From Oceanibaculum indicum P24 (GTDB lineage: Bacteria; Pseudomonadota; Alphaproteobacteria; Oceanibaculales; Oceanibaculaceae), in contig NZ_AMRL01000001.1 in assembly GCF_000299935.1 (NCBI RefSeq), positions 1 to 64,000 on the forward strand: a DNA stretch of 64,000 nt, given 5' to 3'. Each line of letters opens with the position of its first letter. Positions within the stretch are counted from its first letter, which is position 1. The position numbers and the translations under genes were made by a program. The notes under the pieces were generated by a model. It was not told the DNA's origin. It did not search any database and saw only the letters and a program-made list of their open reading frames with translations. Shown here one piece after another: positions 35,781-44,782 of the stretch.

Positions 35781-36990
35781 GGGCATGGCGCAACGGCCCG
35801 GCCAGATCTCCATCGGCGCCGGCCTCCACCCGCTCCAGCCCCAGCCAGCGCGCCATACGGTGCAGTTCTTCGGCCAACGGGCCGGCGATCTTTCGGTGGT
35901 CCTGCCCGGCTTCGGCATGGGCGGCATGGACGCGCAATGTATGCGCCGCGCGGTCCGCCTTGGCATCCACCCGCGCCACCAGCCGGTCACCCAGCAGGAA
36001 GGGCAGCACGTAATAGCCATACTGGCGCTTTTCCTGCGGCGTATAGAATTCCAGCCGGTAGCGGAAGCCGAAGAGACGTTCCGTGCGGTCGCGCTCCCAC
36101 ACCAGCGAATCGAAGGGTGAGAGCAGCGCCTGCGCCTTCACCCGGCCCGGTAGCCGCGCCTCCCGGTGCAGATAGGCCTGGTGTTTCCAGCCAGAGACGG
36201 TGACCGGCAGCAGCTCGCCCGCCTCCACCAGCTCTGCCAGCCGCGCCCTGGCATCGGCGACGTCGAGACGGAAATAGTCGCGCAGGTCACGCTCCGTCGC
36301 CACACCCATCGCCTGCGCCGACAGCCGCATGAGTTCGCGCTGGGCATCACCCTCCGAAGGTGTCGGGGTTTCGACGATGGCGGGCGGCAGCACGCGCTCC
36401 GTCAGGTCATAGACGCGCTCGAAATTGCGCCGCGTGGCAGTGGTGACGATGCCGGCCCAGAACAGCCATTCCATGGCGATCTTGCCGTCGCTCCAGCCCC
36501 ACCAGGCGCCGCGCGATTCGCCGGCCATGCTGAGTTCCGACGCGCCCAGCGGCCCACGGTCGCGCAGCTCCGCCAGCACCTCCTTCAGATAGGGCTGCCG
36601 CTCCCGGCCAAACCGCGCGAGGCTCTTGTACAGCCCTTCCCCACGCTCGGCCCGCGCCATGCGCCAGCGCATCAGCGGCTGCAGTTCCAACGGCAGGAGG
36701 GAGGCCTCATGGCCCCAATATTCGAACAACCCGCGTCGCTTGCCGCGATAGGCATGGCGGTCCAGCAGATCGTGTTCGTAATGGCCGAGGCGGGAGAAGA
36801 TCGGCAGATAGTGTGAGCGCACCAGCACATTCACCGAATCCATCTGTAGCAGGCCGATTCGCTCGAACGCGCCGCGCAGATGCCGCACCGCCACGGCAGC
36901 CGGTTGGCGCCCGCCAAAACCCTGCGCCGCCAAGGCGACACGCCGCGCCTCCGCCGGTGTCAGCCGGCCCATATCCTTCCAGACAGCCAT
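35740..36990 (-). CDS. YcaQ-like winged-helix protein (crosslink-repair glycosylase family)
   Basis: A 416-aa protein of the HTH_42/YcaQ family. The N-terminal part has LTPAEARRVALAAQGF and LLQMDSVNVLVRSHYLPIFSRLG, then WGHEASLLPLEL and the core FDSLVWERDRTERLFGFRYRLEFY...GYYVLPFLLGDRLVARVD typical of the family. E. coli YcaQ unhooks DNA interstrand crosslinks. The family's catalytic QxD motif appears as QMD (residues near 48-50). The start at MAVWKDMG is preferred over an upstream frame of 30 codons because GGGAAAG lies upstream and conserved sequence begins here. Confidence 0.85.
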   Translation of the reverse strand: MAVWKDMGRLTPAEARRVALAAQGFGGRQPAAVAVRHLRGAFERIGLLQMDSVNVLVRSHYLPIFSRLGHYEHDLLDRHAYRGKRRGLFEYWGHEASLLPLELQPLMRWRMARAERGEGLYKSLARFGRERQPYLKEVLAELRDRGPLGASELSMAGESRGAWWGWSDGKIAMEWLFWAGIVTTATRRNFERVYDLTERVLPPAIVETPTPSEGDAQRELMRLSAQAMGVATERDLRDYFRLDVADARARLAELVEAGELLPVTVSGWKHQAYLHREARLPGRVKAQALLSPFDSLVWERDRTERLFGFRYRLEFYTPQEKRQYGYYVLPFLLGDRLVARVDAKADRAAHTLRVHAAHAEAGQDHRKIAGPLAEELHRMARWLGLERVEAGADGDLAGPLRHALSARRDAPADSAA

Positions 36991-37054
36991 TTTCGCTTTC
37001 CCATCGCCAATCCGACTCAGGGAGTTTGGAACAAAAACGGAACCTTGGGAAGGG

Positions 37055-38785
37055 TCAGCCGGCGAAACGCCGCTCAGCACTGGCGTCCTGATAAAGCACG
37101 CACCGGTTTCGACCGCTGCGCTTGGCCATGTAAAGCGCCTCGTCGGCCCGGGCGATGCCCGCCATCATGTCTGGATCGGACTGGTTGACGGCTGCAACGC
37201 CGATGCTGACCGTGATGCTGACCAGAACCGATTCGACCGACACCGGGTTGCTCTCGATGCGCTTGCGCAACCGTTCCGCCAGTTTCAGCGCGCCGCCCAG
37301 CGGGCTGGCCGACAGGATGGCGATCTCCTCGCCGCCCAGCCGGCAGATCACATCCTCGCCGCGCGCCACCGCCAGGCATTGCCAAGCAATGGCCTGAAGA
37401 ACCTTGTCGCCAATCGGATGCCCATGCAGATCGTTCACTGCCTTGAAGTGATCGATATCGAGCAGCATAACCGACAGCTCGCCGCCGGTTTCCCGCATGC
37501 GGGTCATCAAGTGTCGCCCGCGCGCCTCCAGGCCGCGGCGGTTCAGCAGCCCGGTCAGCGCATCGCGTTCCGCCAGCTCGATCAGGCTTTCATTGACGGC
37601 CTGCAATTCCGAGGTCTTCTCGGCGACGCGGCTTTCGACCTGGCTTTCCATCTGCTCGACAGCACCCTCCGCCCGCTGCAGGCGGCGGACCAGGGCGCGC
37701 AGCGATTGCGACAGTGCAATCATCTCGCTGCTGCCGAACAGCCGAGGCAGATTGGCCTCGTGCGGGTCGCGGCCCAGCGCCTCCGCCGTGGCGCGCAGCG
37801 TATTCAGCGGCGAAGCGAGGCGGCGCGCCGTCAGCCATCCCAGAATGGTCGCTAGGCTCGCCAGCAACAGGCCGACCAGAATGATCACATATTGCAGCCG
37901 GACAACCGGCGCCAGCGCCCTCTCCGCCGGCTGGAAAGACAGCACGACCCAGCCCAGCCCCTCATAGTCCTTGTACCCTTCGGTGGCACGGTAGCCGATG
38001 ATGCTGTCATGGCCATTCACCGTCTCGCGCACGAAGCCGTTCTTTCCCGCCCGCGCCTGCCGGAAGGATGCGAGTTCGGAATAATCCTGCCCGAACGGTC
38101 CACCGACCAGCACCTTGCCGTTCTGATCGAGGATCATGAAAGAGCGCTGCTCGGCCAGATCGTCATTCGACTGCGTGCTGTTGCGCACCTCCCGCAGCCA
38201 CTCCGCCGACAGGTGTGCGCCAAGCACGCCGGCAACCTTGCCATCGCGTGTGAGGATCGGCGCCGCGACATCGATGAAGCGCAACGGCTCCAGATCGCTT
38301 GCGCCCAGCAGCTTGGCCAGCAGCATCGCATCATGCACATCGCCGACGAAGGGGCCGTTCAGGGCGCCCTTGAACCAGTCCCTGGCGCTGACATTCACAC
38401 CCACCAGCATATCGCCAGTCGATGCCCGGACCGTGCCATCGGGCTTCACGATGCCGATCCAGCTGTACAGCGGATAGGTCTTCTTCATCCGGTCGAGCAG
38501 GGCAGCAAGCTGCCGGTCCGATGCCTGCTCCAGATTCAGGATGAAATGCATGTTGGACAGGTTCACGACATCGCGGAAACGCTCGTACATGCCATTGTCG
38601 AGCGCCTTCTGCATGATCGTGGCGCGCACGGCGAGATCAGTGCCGATCCGGTCCTGCAGGCGACGCGTGGTATAGGAATCGATAGCGAGAGTGGACAAAA
38701 ACACAAGTGCCGCCATCAGCAGCCCGATGGCGATACCAAGCTGCGTTGGCAGCGACAGACGGTCCAGGAAATGTGACGGGCGCAT
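37055..38785 (-). CDS. Membrane diguanylate cyclase with double Cache sensor
   Basis: A 576-aa protein. Membrane helix 1 at about 17-37; a periplasmic sensor of about 250 residues with dCACHE features (YPLYSWIGIVKPDGTVRASTGD..., GVNVSARDWFKGAL); helix 2 near residue 290-310; a HAMP-like segment (ARRLASPLNTLRATAEAL); a coiled coil; and a C-terminal GGDEF domain with RDALTGLLNRRGLE, DIDHFKAVNDLHGHPIGD and active-site GGEEI. The I instead of F at the fifth place of the loop is a small variation; catalytic residues are kept. It makes c-di-GMP in answer to an outside ligand. A long hairpin lies in the leader. Confidence 0.9.
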   Translation of the reverse strand: MRPSHFLDRLSLPTQLGIAIGLLMAALVFLSTLAIDSYTTRRLQDRIGTDLAVRATIMQKALDNGMYERFRDVVNLSNMHFILNLEQASDRQLAALLDRMKKTYPLYSWIGIVKPDGTVRASTGDMLVGVNVSARDWFKGALNGPFVGDVHDAMLLAKLLGASDLEPLRFIDVAAPILTRDGKVAGVLGAHLSAEWLREVRNSTQSNDDLAEQRSFMILDQNGKVLVGGPFGQDYSELASFRQARAGKNGFVRETVNGHDSIIGYRATEGYKDYEGLGWVVLSFQPAERALAPVVRLQYVIILVGLLLASLATILGWLTARRLASPLNTLRATAEALGRDPHEANLPRLFGSSEMIALSQSLRALVRRLQRAEGAVEQMESQVESRVAEKTSELQAVNESLIELAERDALTGLLNRRGLEARGRHLMTRMRETGGELSVMLLDIDHFKAVNDLHGHPIGDKVLQAIAWQCLAVARGEDVICRLGGEEIAILSASPLGGALKLAERLRKRIESNPVSVESVLVSITVSIGVAAVNQSDPDMMAGIARADEALYMAKRSGRNRCVLYQDASAERRFAG

Positions 38786-38795
38786 CGAGTCCTAA

Positions 38796-38869
38796 CCGAG
38801 AGAGTACGCATTCTTTCTAACGCTTAGATATTAACAAATATATAAGCGCGTATTCACGTATTCTCTCGG
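38796..38869 (-). promoter_or_regulatory. 74-nt hairpin in the leader of the diguanylate cyclase gene
   Basis: Outer arms CCGAGAGAATACG and CGTACTCTCTCGG pair at 12 of 13 positions, and inner arms CGCTTATATATT and AATATCTAAGCG pair around a TGTT loop with one mismatch. The structure ends 10 bp before the ATG at 38785, just upstream of a likely AGGA ribosome site. It could be a structured regulatory leader or a large operator. Confidence 0.55.
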
Positions 38870-38927
38870 TCGATCCCGGCCAGTCCTTGTTTTATATTTG
38901 AATTTCAAAAGATAGACGCCGAGCAGC

Positions 38928-39491
38928 CTAGCGCAGCTTGCCGAGTGCAGCCGTGAAGCCCTTCAGCGATACCGGCAGATCGACCGCCTTGCCGCCGCCG
39001 TCATTCACCGAGACTGTCAGTGTCGTGCCGGCACGCAGGGCGGCCAGATCGACCTCGGTCATCTGCCAGGGGGCGATGCAGCCCTGCGGCTCGCAATGCC
39101 GGTAGGGGATCGTCTTGGGCGCACCCTGATCGATCTTCAGCGAGATGCCGGCAGGCAGCAGCACGCCCAGCGGCAGCACGAGTACCGCCTGTGGCGCTTT
39201 CTCCCCGGTATAGCCGACAACCATCACCAGCACCTCGCGCTTGGTATTGCGGTCGGACAGAACCTGGACCATTTCGCAGCGCTTCGGCTGGCCGGCCTGC
39301 GGCTCCAGGCAGCGGACCACCCAGTCCTGCACCTGTTCGCGGGTCTGCTTCGGCGCCTGCTGCTGGCCGGGCGCCAGCCCGGGAGCCGTACCGGGCGCCG
39401 GCGCGGTCTGGGCAAAAGCCGGAACAGACAAGAACGCCGCAAATGCTGCCGACAGAACGGCGAGGCGGCGGACGAAAAGAGCGGAGGACAA
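38928..39491 (-). CDS. Invasion-associated locus B (IalB) family protein
   Basis: A 187-aa exported protein. Signal peptide (VRRLAVLSAAFAAFLSVPAFA-Q), a Pro/Ala/Gln-rich linker, then the IalB domain: QVQDWVVRCL, RCEMVQVLSDRNTKREVLVMVVGY, LPLGVLLPAGISLKIDQG and YRHCEPQGCIAPW with a conserved Cys pair. The start is a TTG placed eight bases after GGAG; a GTG two codons earlier would overlap that site. IalB proteins are common periplasmic or surface proteins in alphaproteobacteria, most not linked to invasion. Confidence 0.85.
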   Translation of the reverse strand: MSSALFVRRLAVLSAAFAAFLSVPAFAQTAPAPGTAPGLAPGQQQAPKQTREQVQDWVVRCLEPQAGQPKRCEMVQVLSDRNTKREVLVMVVGYTGEKAPQAVLVLPLGVLLPAGISLKIDQGAPKTIPYRHCEPQGCIAPWQMTEVDLAALRAGTTLTVSVNDGGGKAVDLPVSLKGFTAALGKLR

Positions 39492-39507
39492 GATCACTTC
39501 TCCATGG

Positions 39508-39548
39508 AAAAAACCGAACCCTCGCGCATGCCTATCACGCGAGGGTTC
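39508..39548 (-). terminator. Rho-independent terminator of fpr
   Basis: AACCCTCGCG and CGCGAGGGTT form a perfect 10-bp stem; on the leftward strand GGTTTTTT follows. It separates fpr from the IalB gene. Confidence 0.85.
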
Positions 39549-39609
39549 ATCAACGCTATCGCGTCATTGTGGCGACCGCACGGCAGCCTGTTTATTGCTC
39601 GACGCCAGC

Positions 39610-40380
39610 CTATTGTTCGACGAAGGCCTTCTCGACGACATAGTGGCCCGGTTCCGACTGGCTGCCCTCGACGAAGCCCTTGCCTTCCAGGATCACGCGC
39701 AGATCGGCCAGCATGGCGGGGCTGCCGCACAGCATCACACGGTCATGCTCCTTATCCAGCGGTGGCAGGCCCAGATCGCTGAACAGCTTGCCGGTCTCGA
39801 CCAAAGTGCTGATGCGTCCGGTGTTGCGGAACGCCTCGCGGGTGACGGTCGGGTAGTAAAGCAGCTTGCCCTGCACCATCTCGCCGAAGAACTCGTTGTT
39901 TGGCAGGTCGGCAATCACGTCCTTGTAGGCAAGCTCCGCCACTTCGCGGCAGCCATGGACCAGCACCACCTTCTCGAAGCGCTCATAGGCCTCCGGGTCC
40001 TTGATGATGCTCATGAACGGTGCCAGGCCGGTGCCGGTGCCCAGCAGATAGAGACGCTTGCCCGGCAGCAGATTGTCCTGCAGCAGCGTGCCGGTCGCCT
40101 TGCGGCCGACAAGCACCGTGTCGCCGGGCTGGATATCCTTCAGCCGCGAGGTAAGCGCGCCATCCGGCACCTTGATGCTGAGGAATTCCAGCTGCTCCTC
40201 GTAATTGGCGCTGACCATGCTGTAGGCGCGCAGCAGCGGCTTGCCGTTCAGCTCCAGCCCGATCATGGCGAACTGGCCATTCAGGAAGCGAAAGGACGGA
40301 TCGCGCGTCGCGGTGAAGCTGAACAGCGTGTCGGTCCAGTGATGCACGCTGGTCACGGTCGCCTTCATCAGATTGCTCAT
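39610..40380 (-). CDS. fpr: Ferredoxin-NADP+ reductase
   Basis: A 256-aa flavoenzyme of the bacterial FNR class. FAD site RAYSMVS (residues about 51-57), NADP site TGTGLAPFMS near residue 115 and CGSPAML near residue 220, ending YVVEKAFVEQ (aromatic and acidic end as in bacterial FPRs). It passes electrons between NADPH and ferredoxin or flavodoxin, often as an oxidative-stress function. Length matches E. coli Fpr. It stands alone between two terminators. Confidence 0.93.
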   Translation of the reverse strand: MSNLMKATVTSVHHWTDTLFSFTATRDPSFRFLNGQFAMIGLELNGKPLLRAYSMVSANYEEQLEFLSIKVPDGALTSRLKDIQPGDTVLVGRKATGTLLQDNLLPGKRLYLLGTGTGLAPFMSIIKDPEAYERFEKVVLVHGCREVAELAYKDVIADLPNNEFFGEMVQGKLLYYPTVTREAFRNTGRISTLVETGKLFSDLGLPPLDKEHDRVMLCGSPAMLADLRVILEGKGFVEGSQSEPGHYVVEKAFVEQ

Positions 40381-40449
40381 CCGGTCCGTCCGCCTTCCTT
40401 GCTGATAATTGTACGTACACGAACAAATTGTTAAGACTTACTCTTAAAT

Positions 40450-40478
40450 AAAGACACCCCTGTTTAGCAAGGGGTGTA
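40450..40478 (-). terminator. Probable terminator of the PAS-domain gene
   Basis: ACACCCC and GGGGTGT form a 7-bp stem with a ten-base loop; on the leftward strand CTTTATTTAA follows. It lies 57 bp past the stop of the PAS gene. Confidence 0.6.
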
Positions 40479-40534
40479 TGCCGCAATTTTTGAATAGGGT
40501 CCATGCGGCGCAATGGCATGGGGCCATGCGGGGA

Positions 40535-41065
40535 TCAGTTGGGCTTGAAGCCCATGACGGCGATTATCGCCTCGACCCGCCCGTCCTCTCCGGCTAGCGG
40601 AAGCAGGAGGCGTTCATAGGGAATGAAGTCGCGGCCCGGAATTGGCATCTGAAGCTGGGCATAGGCCGGCTGGCAGTTCAGGGCGACCTCGGAGAAGGCG
40701 GCCATCATTCTGGGGAAGACAGTGCTGTCATAGACATCCTCGAAATATTTCCCGGTCGAATCGCGATTATACCGCTGGACGACGCCGGTGCCGACAAGCC
40801 GGAACTCGAAGCGCGGCCGTTCCGAACCCTGCTCGTCTGAAACCCAGTGAACATTGTAGAGAACCAGCCAGGGCAGGACAGCCGTCGGTATATCGAGCGG
40901 ATCGATCGCGGACCGGGACGGTGGCAAGGTCCCTACGAATTTCCCGCGCCAGTAATCGAACATCTGGCGATGATGCGGATGGGTCAGCTTCCTGGAGAAG
41001 CTGGCGATGGAAGGATTCGACGTCGCGGTGTCACGATCCTTCGACGATCTGCCATCCTTCACCAT
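40535..41065 (-). CDS. PAS_5-domain protein
   Basis: A 176-aa protein with a single domain of the PAS_5 (DUF1488-unrelated, alphaproteobacterial) type: YWRGKFVGTLPPSRSAIDPLDIP, LPWLVLYNVHWV, RFEFRLVGTGVVQRYNRDSTGKYFEDV and LLLPLAGEDGRVEAIIAVMGF. There is no output domain, so it acts by binding a partner or only stores the sensor fold. Proteins of this type are numerous in Rhodospirillales. It is flanked by its own terminator and is monocistronic. Confidence 0.83.
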   Translation of the reverse strand: MVKDGRSSKDRDTATSNPSIASFSRKLTHPHHRQMFDYWRGKFVGTLPPSRSAIDPLDIPTAVLPWLVLYNVHWVSDEQGSERPRFEFRLVGTGVVQRYNRDSTGKYFEDVYDSTVFPRMMAAFSEVALNCQPAYAQLQMPIPGRDFIPYERLLLPLAGEDGRVEAIIAVMGFKPN

Positions 41066-41170
41066 CGCGCCTGTTCCTGTCCGGCATTATTCATGCTCAC
41101 TTATATCAGATAATTTGCTTTTTAGACAAAAACAGAGGGGTCCAGGGGAAGATAGACCTCAATACAGGCA

Positions 41171-42580
41171 TCATTCCCAGCCTGGTGCTGTCTGCTTGTG
41201 CCAGTCCGTGGCCGCCTGGAAGGCATGGCCGATGCGCAGCGCCAGCGCGTCGTCATGCGGCCGGCAGACGATCTGCAGCGAAACCGGCAGCCCTGCCGCA
41301 TCCAGCCCCGCCGGCAGCGCCAGCGCACACCAGCCGAAATAGCTGACCATGCGGGTGAAGCGCCCGAGGATCAAGCTGCCCTCATCCACCGCCTCCACCG
41401 GAATGGCGCTGATCGGCAGGGTCGGGGTCAGCAGCGCATCCATCCCGTCGATACTGGCCTGCCAGCGCCGGGAGCTGTCGATACGGTCCTGCAACAGCGC
41501 GATATAGTCGGCGGCCAGCAGCGGCTTGCCGGTCAGGATGCGCTGCTTGGTGTGCTGGCCGATGGGCAGGCTCTCATCCTCCAGCAGGTGTCGCAAATTG
41601 CTGTACCCCTCCGACATGATGGTGAGGAAGCTGCGCGGCTGCACATCCTCGCAGCGCTCCGGCGGCGCGATCTCATGGATACTCGCCCCCTGCCCCTCCA
41701 GTGCCTTCAGCGCCGCGCGGTAGGCGGCCAGAACGCCGTCAGCCACGCCATCCAGATGCGCACCGGGCAGCACGCCGAAGCGCATGCCGGCAATGCCGAG
41801 GCCGATCCCGTCCAGCACATCGGCTGCCGGCGGCAGGTCCAGCGTCGCCGGGTCCAGCGGATCGGGGCCGGCAATCGCGGCGTGGATCAGGGCCGCATCC
41901 CGCGCGGTGCGGACCATCGGCCCCAGCGAATCCTGATTATGCGCCAGCGGCATGGTGTTGGCGTTGCTGACCCGGCCATGCGTCGGCTTCAGCCCGGTCA
42001 ACCCGCACAAGGCGGCGGGAATACGGATCGAACCGCTGGTGTCGCTGCCGATGGCCGCTGGCGCCAGCGCCGCCGCCACAGTGACGCCGGAACCGCTGGA
42101 GGAACCGCCAGGCACGCGGTGCACCTCCCTGTCCCAGGGATTACGCGGCGTACCGAGATACTGGTTGGTGCCCCAGCCACCGCAGGCGAACTCCACCATA
42201 TGCGCGCGGCCGATCAGCACCATGCCGGCGGCGCGCAGCCGCTTCACAACAGTTGCTGTCTCCTTTGGCCGCCGGTCCTTCAGCGCCAGCGATCCGCCCG
42301 TGCCCGGCTGGCCTGCGACATCGCACAGATCCTTCACCGCGATGGGGATGCCATGCAGCGGCCCGGCCACCGCACCGGCGCGGCGCAGCGCATCGGCGGC
42401 ATCCGCCTCTGCCCGCGCCGCATCGGCATCGACATGGATCAGCGCGTTCAGCGCCGGGTTGTGACGCGCGATACGGTCGAGATACAGCTCCGTCAGCTCG
42501 CGTGCGCTGACAGCGCCATCGGACAGGGCGCGCGAGAGGGTGGAGAGGTCGGCATGCGCCAGATCGGCAGGCTGCGTCAT
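41171..42580 (-). CDS. Amidase signature family hydrolase
   Basis: A 469-aa amidase. The catalytic triad is Lys83 (GIPIAVKD), cis-Ser near 161 (PGGSSSGSG) and nucleophile Ser184 (SDTSGSIR). The rest follows the family, with LCGLTGLKPTHGRVS after the triad. It hydrolyses an amide; the substrate is unknown, and the lack of GatB/GatC neighbours and of the GatA C-terminal pattern argues against GatA. It is divergent from the threonine aldolase gene. Confidence 0.88.
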   Translation of the reverse strand: MTQPADLAHADLSTLSRALSDGAVSARELTELYLDRIARHNPALNALIHVDADAARAEADAADALRRAGAVAGPLHGIPIAVKDLCDVAGQPGTGGSLALKDRRPKETATVVKRLRAAGMVLIGRAHMVEFACGGWGTNQYLGTPRNPWDREVHRVPGGSSSGSGVTVAAALAPAAIGSDTSGSIRIPAALCGLTGLKPTHGRVSNANTMPLAHNQDSLGPMVRTARDAALIHAAIAGPDPLDPATLDLPPAADVLDGIGLGIAGMRFGVLPGAHLDGVADGVLAAYRAALKALEGQGASIHEIAPPERCEDVQPRSFLTIMSEGYSNLRHLLEDESLPIGQHTKQRILTGKPLLAADYIALLQDRIDSSRRWQASIDGMDALLTPTLPISAIPVEAVDEGSLILGRFTRMVSYFGWCALALPAGLDAAGLPVSLQIVCRPHDDALALRIGHAFQAATDWHKQTAPGWE

Positions 42581-42746
42581 CGGTCAGGCTTTCCGCGAAT
42601 TATGGTTTCCTGCCGGAAGCCTAGCCTGCCGCGCCGGCTTTAGCGATACGCCGGTGAAACGGGCTGCCATGCGCGGGAAGCCTTTTCCGGCCGCGCCGGC
42701 AATGCTCTACTACCCACCTCGCCCGCAACGAAGAACGGACCCCGCC

Positions 42747-43811
42747 ATGGCCGCAAATTCCGTCACTGCCACCCCGCGCATCGACCTGTACAGCGACACC
42801 GTCACCCGCCCGACGCCGGGCATGCGCAAGGCAATCGCCGAGGCCGAGGTCGGCAACGAGCAGGCGCGCGAAGACCCGACGGTGAACAGGCTGTGCGAGA
42901 TGGTCGCCGAGTTGCTGGGCAAGGAGGCGGCGATCTTCCTGCCGTCCGGCACCATGTGCAACGAGATCGCCTACCGGGTCTGGGTCGATCATGGCGAGGA
43001 GATCGTGCTGGAGGAGAATTCCCACGCGCTGCATTACGAAACCGGCGGGCCGGCCGCGCTGTCCGGCGCCATGTGCCGTACAATTCGGGGCAAACGTGGC
43101 ATGTTCACCGGCACCGAGCTGGAGGCGGTGATCCGCGTACCCCATGGCTGGCACGGCCAGCGCCAGCGGCTGGTCAGCATCGAGAACACAGCCAATCTGG
43201 GCGGCGGCGCGATCTGGCCACTGGAGCAGATCGAGGACGTGGCGGCGGTCGCGCGCAAGCACGGGCTGAAGCTGCATCTGGACGGCGCGCGGCTGCTGAA
43301 CGCCGTGGTTGCCAGCGGCATTCCGGCGTCAGCCTATGCCGCATCCGCCGATTCCGCCTGGATCGACCTGTCCAAGGGGCTGGGCTGCCCGGTCGGCGGC
43401 GTGCTGGCGGGATCGAGGGACTTCATCGAGCAGGCCTGGCGCTTCAAGCACCAGTTCGGCGGCGCCATGCGGCAGGCCGGCATCATCGCCGCGGCAGGAG
43501 TCTATGCGCTGGAGAACCATGTCGAGCGCATGGCCGAGGATCACGCCAATGCCCGGCTGCTGGCCGAGGGGCTGGCCGGCATCAAGGGCATCGGCATCAA
43601 CCCGAACGAGATCGACACCAACATGGTGTATTTCACGGTTGGCGGCACCGGCCTCACCGAACAAGAATTCGCCCGCCGGCTGCTGGCGGATCACGGCGTG
43701 CGCATCGGCCCGCAGGGCAAGGACCTGATGCGCGCCGTCACCCATCTGGATGTCAGCCGCGCCGATATTGAGGAGGCGATCCGCGCCTGCGCCGCCGTGG
43801 TGAAGGGCTGA
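42747..43811 (+). CDS. ltaE: Low-specificity L-threonine aldolase
   Basis: A 354-aa PLP enzyme. Family blocks: IDLYSDTVTRPTPGMRKAIAEAEVGNE at the start, FLPSGTMCNEIA, HLDGARLLNA and the PLP lysine Lys210 in DLSKGLGCPVGG. It splits L-threonine or L-allo-threonine to glycine and acetaldehyde. The ATG at MAANSVT is used; a longer open frame upstream lacks the conserved sequence. It converges on the next gene with 3 bp between stops. Confidence 0.92.
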   Translation: MAANSVTATPRIDLYSDTVTRPTPGMRKAIAEAEVGNEQAREDPTVNRLCEMVAELLGKEAAIFLPSGTMCNEIAYRVWVDHGEEIVLEENSHALHYETGGPAALSGAMCRTIRGKRGMFTGTELEAVIRVPHGWHGQRQRLVSIENTANLGGGAIWPLEQIEDVAAVARKHGLKLHLDGARLLNAVVASGIPASAYAASADSAWIDLSKGLGCPVGGVLAGSRDFIEQAWRFKHQFGGAMRQAGIIAAAGVYALENHVERMAEDHANARLLAEGLAGIKGIGINPNEIDTNMVYFTVGGTGLTEQEFARRLLADHGVRIGPQGKDLMRAVTHLDVSRADIEEAIRACAAVVKG

Positions 43812-43814
43812 AAA

Positions 43815-44171
43815 TCAGGCGACCGACACGACCTTGAAGGTGTGGGAGTCGCCGTCCGGCTCCGTCACCGTGACGTATTCGCCCGGCTTGAAGAGGTGAC
43901 GGTCGAGCTTGTAGAGCGTCTCGTCATCCTCCTCCCCCTTTTCGTAGGAGAAGGCCCAGCCCTTGCGGGTATGGATCAGCAGCCCCTGGCGGATCGGCTC
44001 CAGCGGCCAGAAGCGAACGATCCGGCAGTCGGTCTTGTGCTGCTTGTAGGCCTCGGCGTCCAGATGCCCGTCCGCCGCCAGCGGCGCGGTGATCTCGTAG
44101 CGATGATCGCCACTGCCATTCGGAAATTCGGCGGACCGCGCCAGTTCCATGCTGATCTTCTTCAAAGCCAT
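43815..44171 (-). CDS. Conserved hypothetical protein
   Basis: A 118-aa soluble protein, MALKKISMELARSAEFPNGS at the start, with DCRIVRFWPLEPIRQGLLIHTRKGWAFSYEKGEEDDE in the middle and a beta-rich end (HLFKPGEYVTVTEPDGDSHTFKVVSV). The GGAG eight bases before this ATG decides against the GTG start nine bases earlier. I do not recognise a named domain. It follows the CBS gene by 22 bp in the same direction, so both are probably expressed from the FNR-type promoter. Confidence 0.75.
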   Translation of the reverse strand: MALKKISMELARSAEFPNGSGDHRYEITAPLAADGHLDAEAYKQHKTDCRIVRFWPLEPIRQGLLIHTRKGWAFSYEKGEEDDETLYKLDRHLFKPGEYVTVTEPDGDSHTFKVVSVA

Positions 44172-44193
44172 TCCGTTCACTCCGTTGCCGGCT

Positions 44194-44616
44194 TCAGATT
44201 CGTTCCCAATAGCCGGTTTCCTCGTCCAATCTGACCTGATCCATCAGCCGGAAATCGCCCCGCGAGACCAGGCCAACGATCTTTCCATCTTTCACCACCG
44301 GCAGGTGGCGGTAGCCGCAATCGCTCATCTGCCGCAACGCGTCCAGCGTGACCCAGTCGGGCGACACGCAGTCCGGCTTTGCCGTCATCACCGCGCTCAA
44401 GAGGGTGCGCCTGCCATCCAGTCCTTTCGCCAGCACGCGGTTCACTGCATCGCGCCCGGTGAAGATGCCAACCGGCCGCTTTTCCTCATCGACCACGATG
44501 ATGGCGCCAATGCGGTGCTTCTGCATGATCTTGCAGGCCTCAAGCACCGTCGCCGTGTCCCGCATCACGATCGGGCTGCGGTGCAGGATCAACTCGGAAA
44601 CCGCAGGTTTCGACAT
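44194..44616 (-). CDS. Two-CBS-domain protein
   Basis: A 140-aa protein made only of a CBS pair: VSELILHRSPIVMRDTATVLEACKIMQKHRIGAIIVVDEEKRPVGIFTGRDAV, then ...VSPDWVTLDALRQMSDCGYRHLPVVKDGKIVGLVSRGDF. The end (EETGYWERI) is polar. CBS pairs bind adenylates such as AMP or NAD and modulate partners. A GGAGGAG ribosome site is present. An FNR-type box lies 97 bp upstream. Confidence 0.9.
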   Translation of the reverse strand: MSKPAVSELILHRSPIVMRDTATVLEACKIMQKHRIGAIIVVDEEKRPVGIFTGRDAVNRVLAKGLDGRRTLLSAVMTAKPDCVSPDWVTLDALRQMSDCGYRHLPVVKDGKIVGLVSRGDFRLMDQVRLDEETGYWERI

Positions 44617-44713
44617 CGTCTCCTCCTCTGGGCCCCCTCCTCTCGCCGCCGGTCGGCCACCACCCTCTCAGTTCCGGTTTTTTCAAGGATAGGTGTGCGC
44701 CAGCGCAGCGTCT

Positions 44714-44727
44714 TTGACCTGCATCAA
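44714..44727. promoter_or_regulatory. FNR/FixK-type box upstream of the CBS gene
   Basis: TTGACCTGCATCAA fits TTGAY-N4-RTCAA, 97 bp upstream of the CBS start. It is the third such box in the window. Confidence 0.65.
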
Positions 44728-44782
44728 TGGGCGCGGGCATCAATGGCCTTCTGGAGTAAAGAGAGCCCCGCTCTATCCGCGG

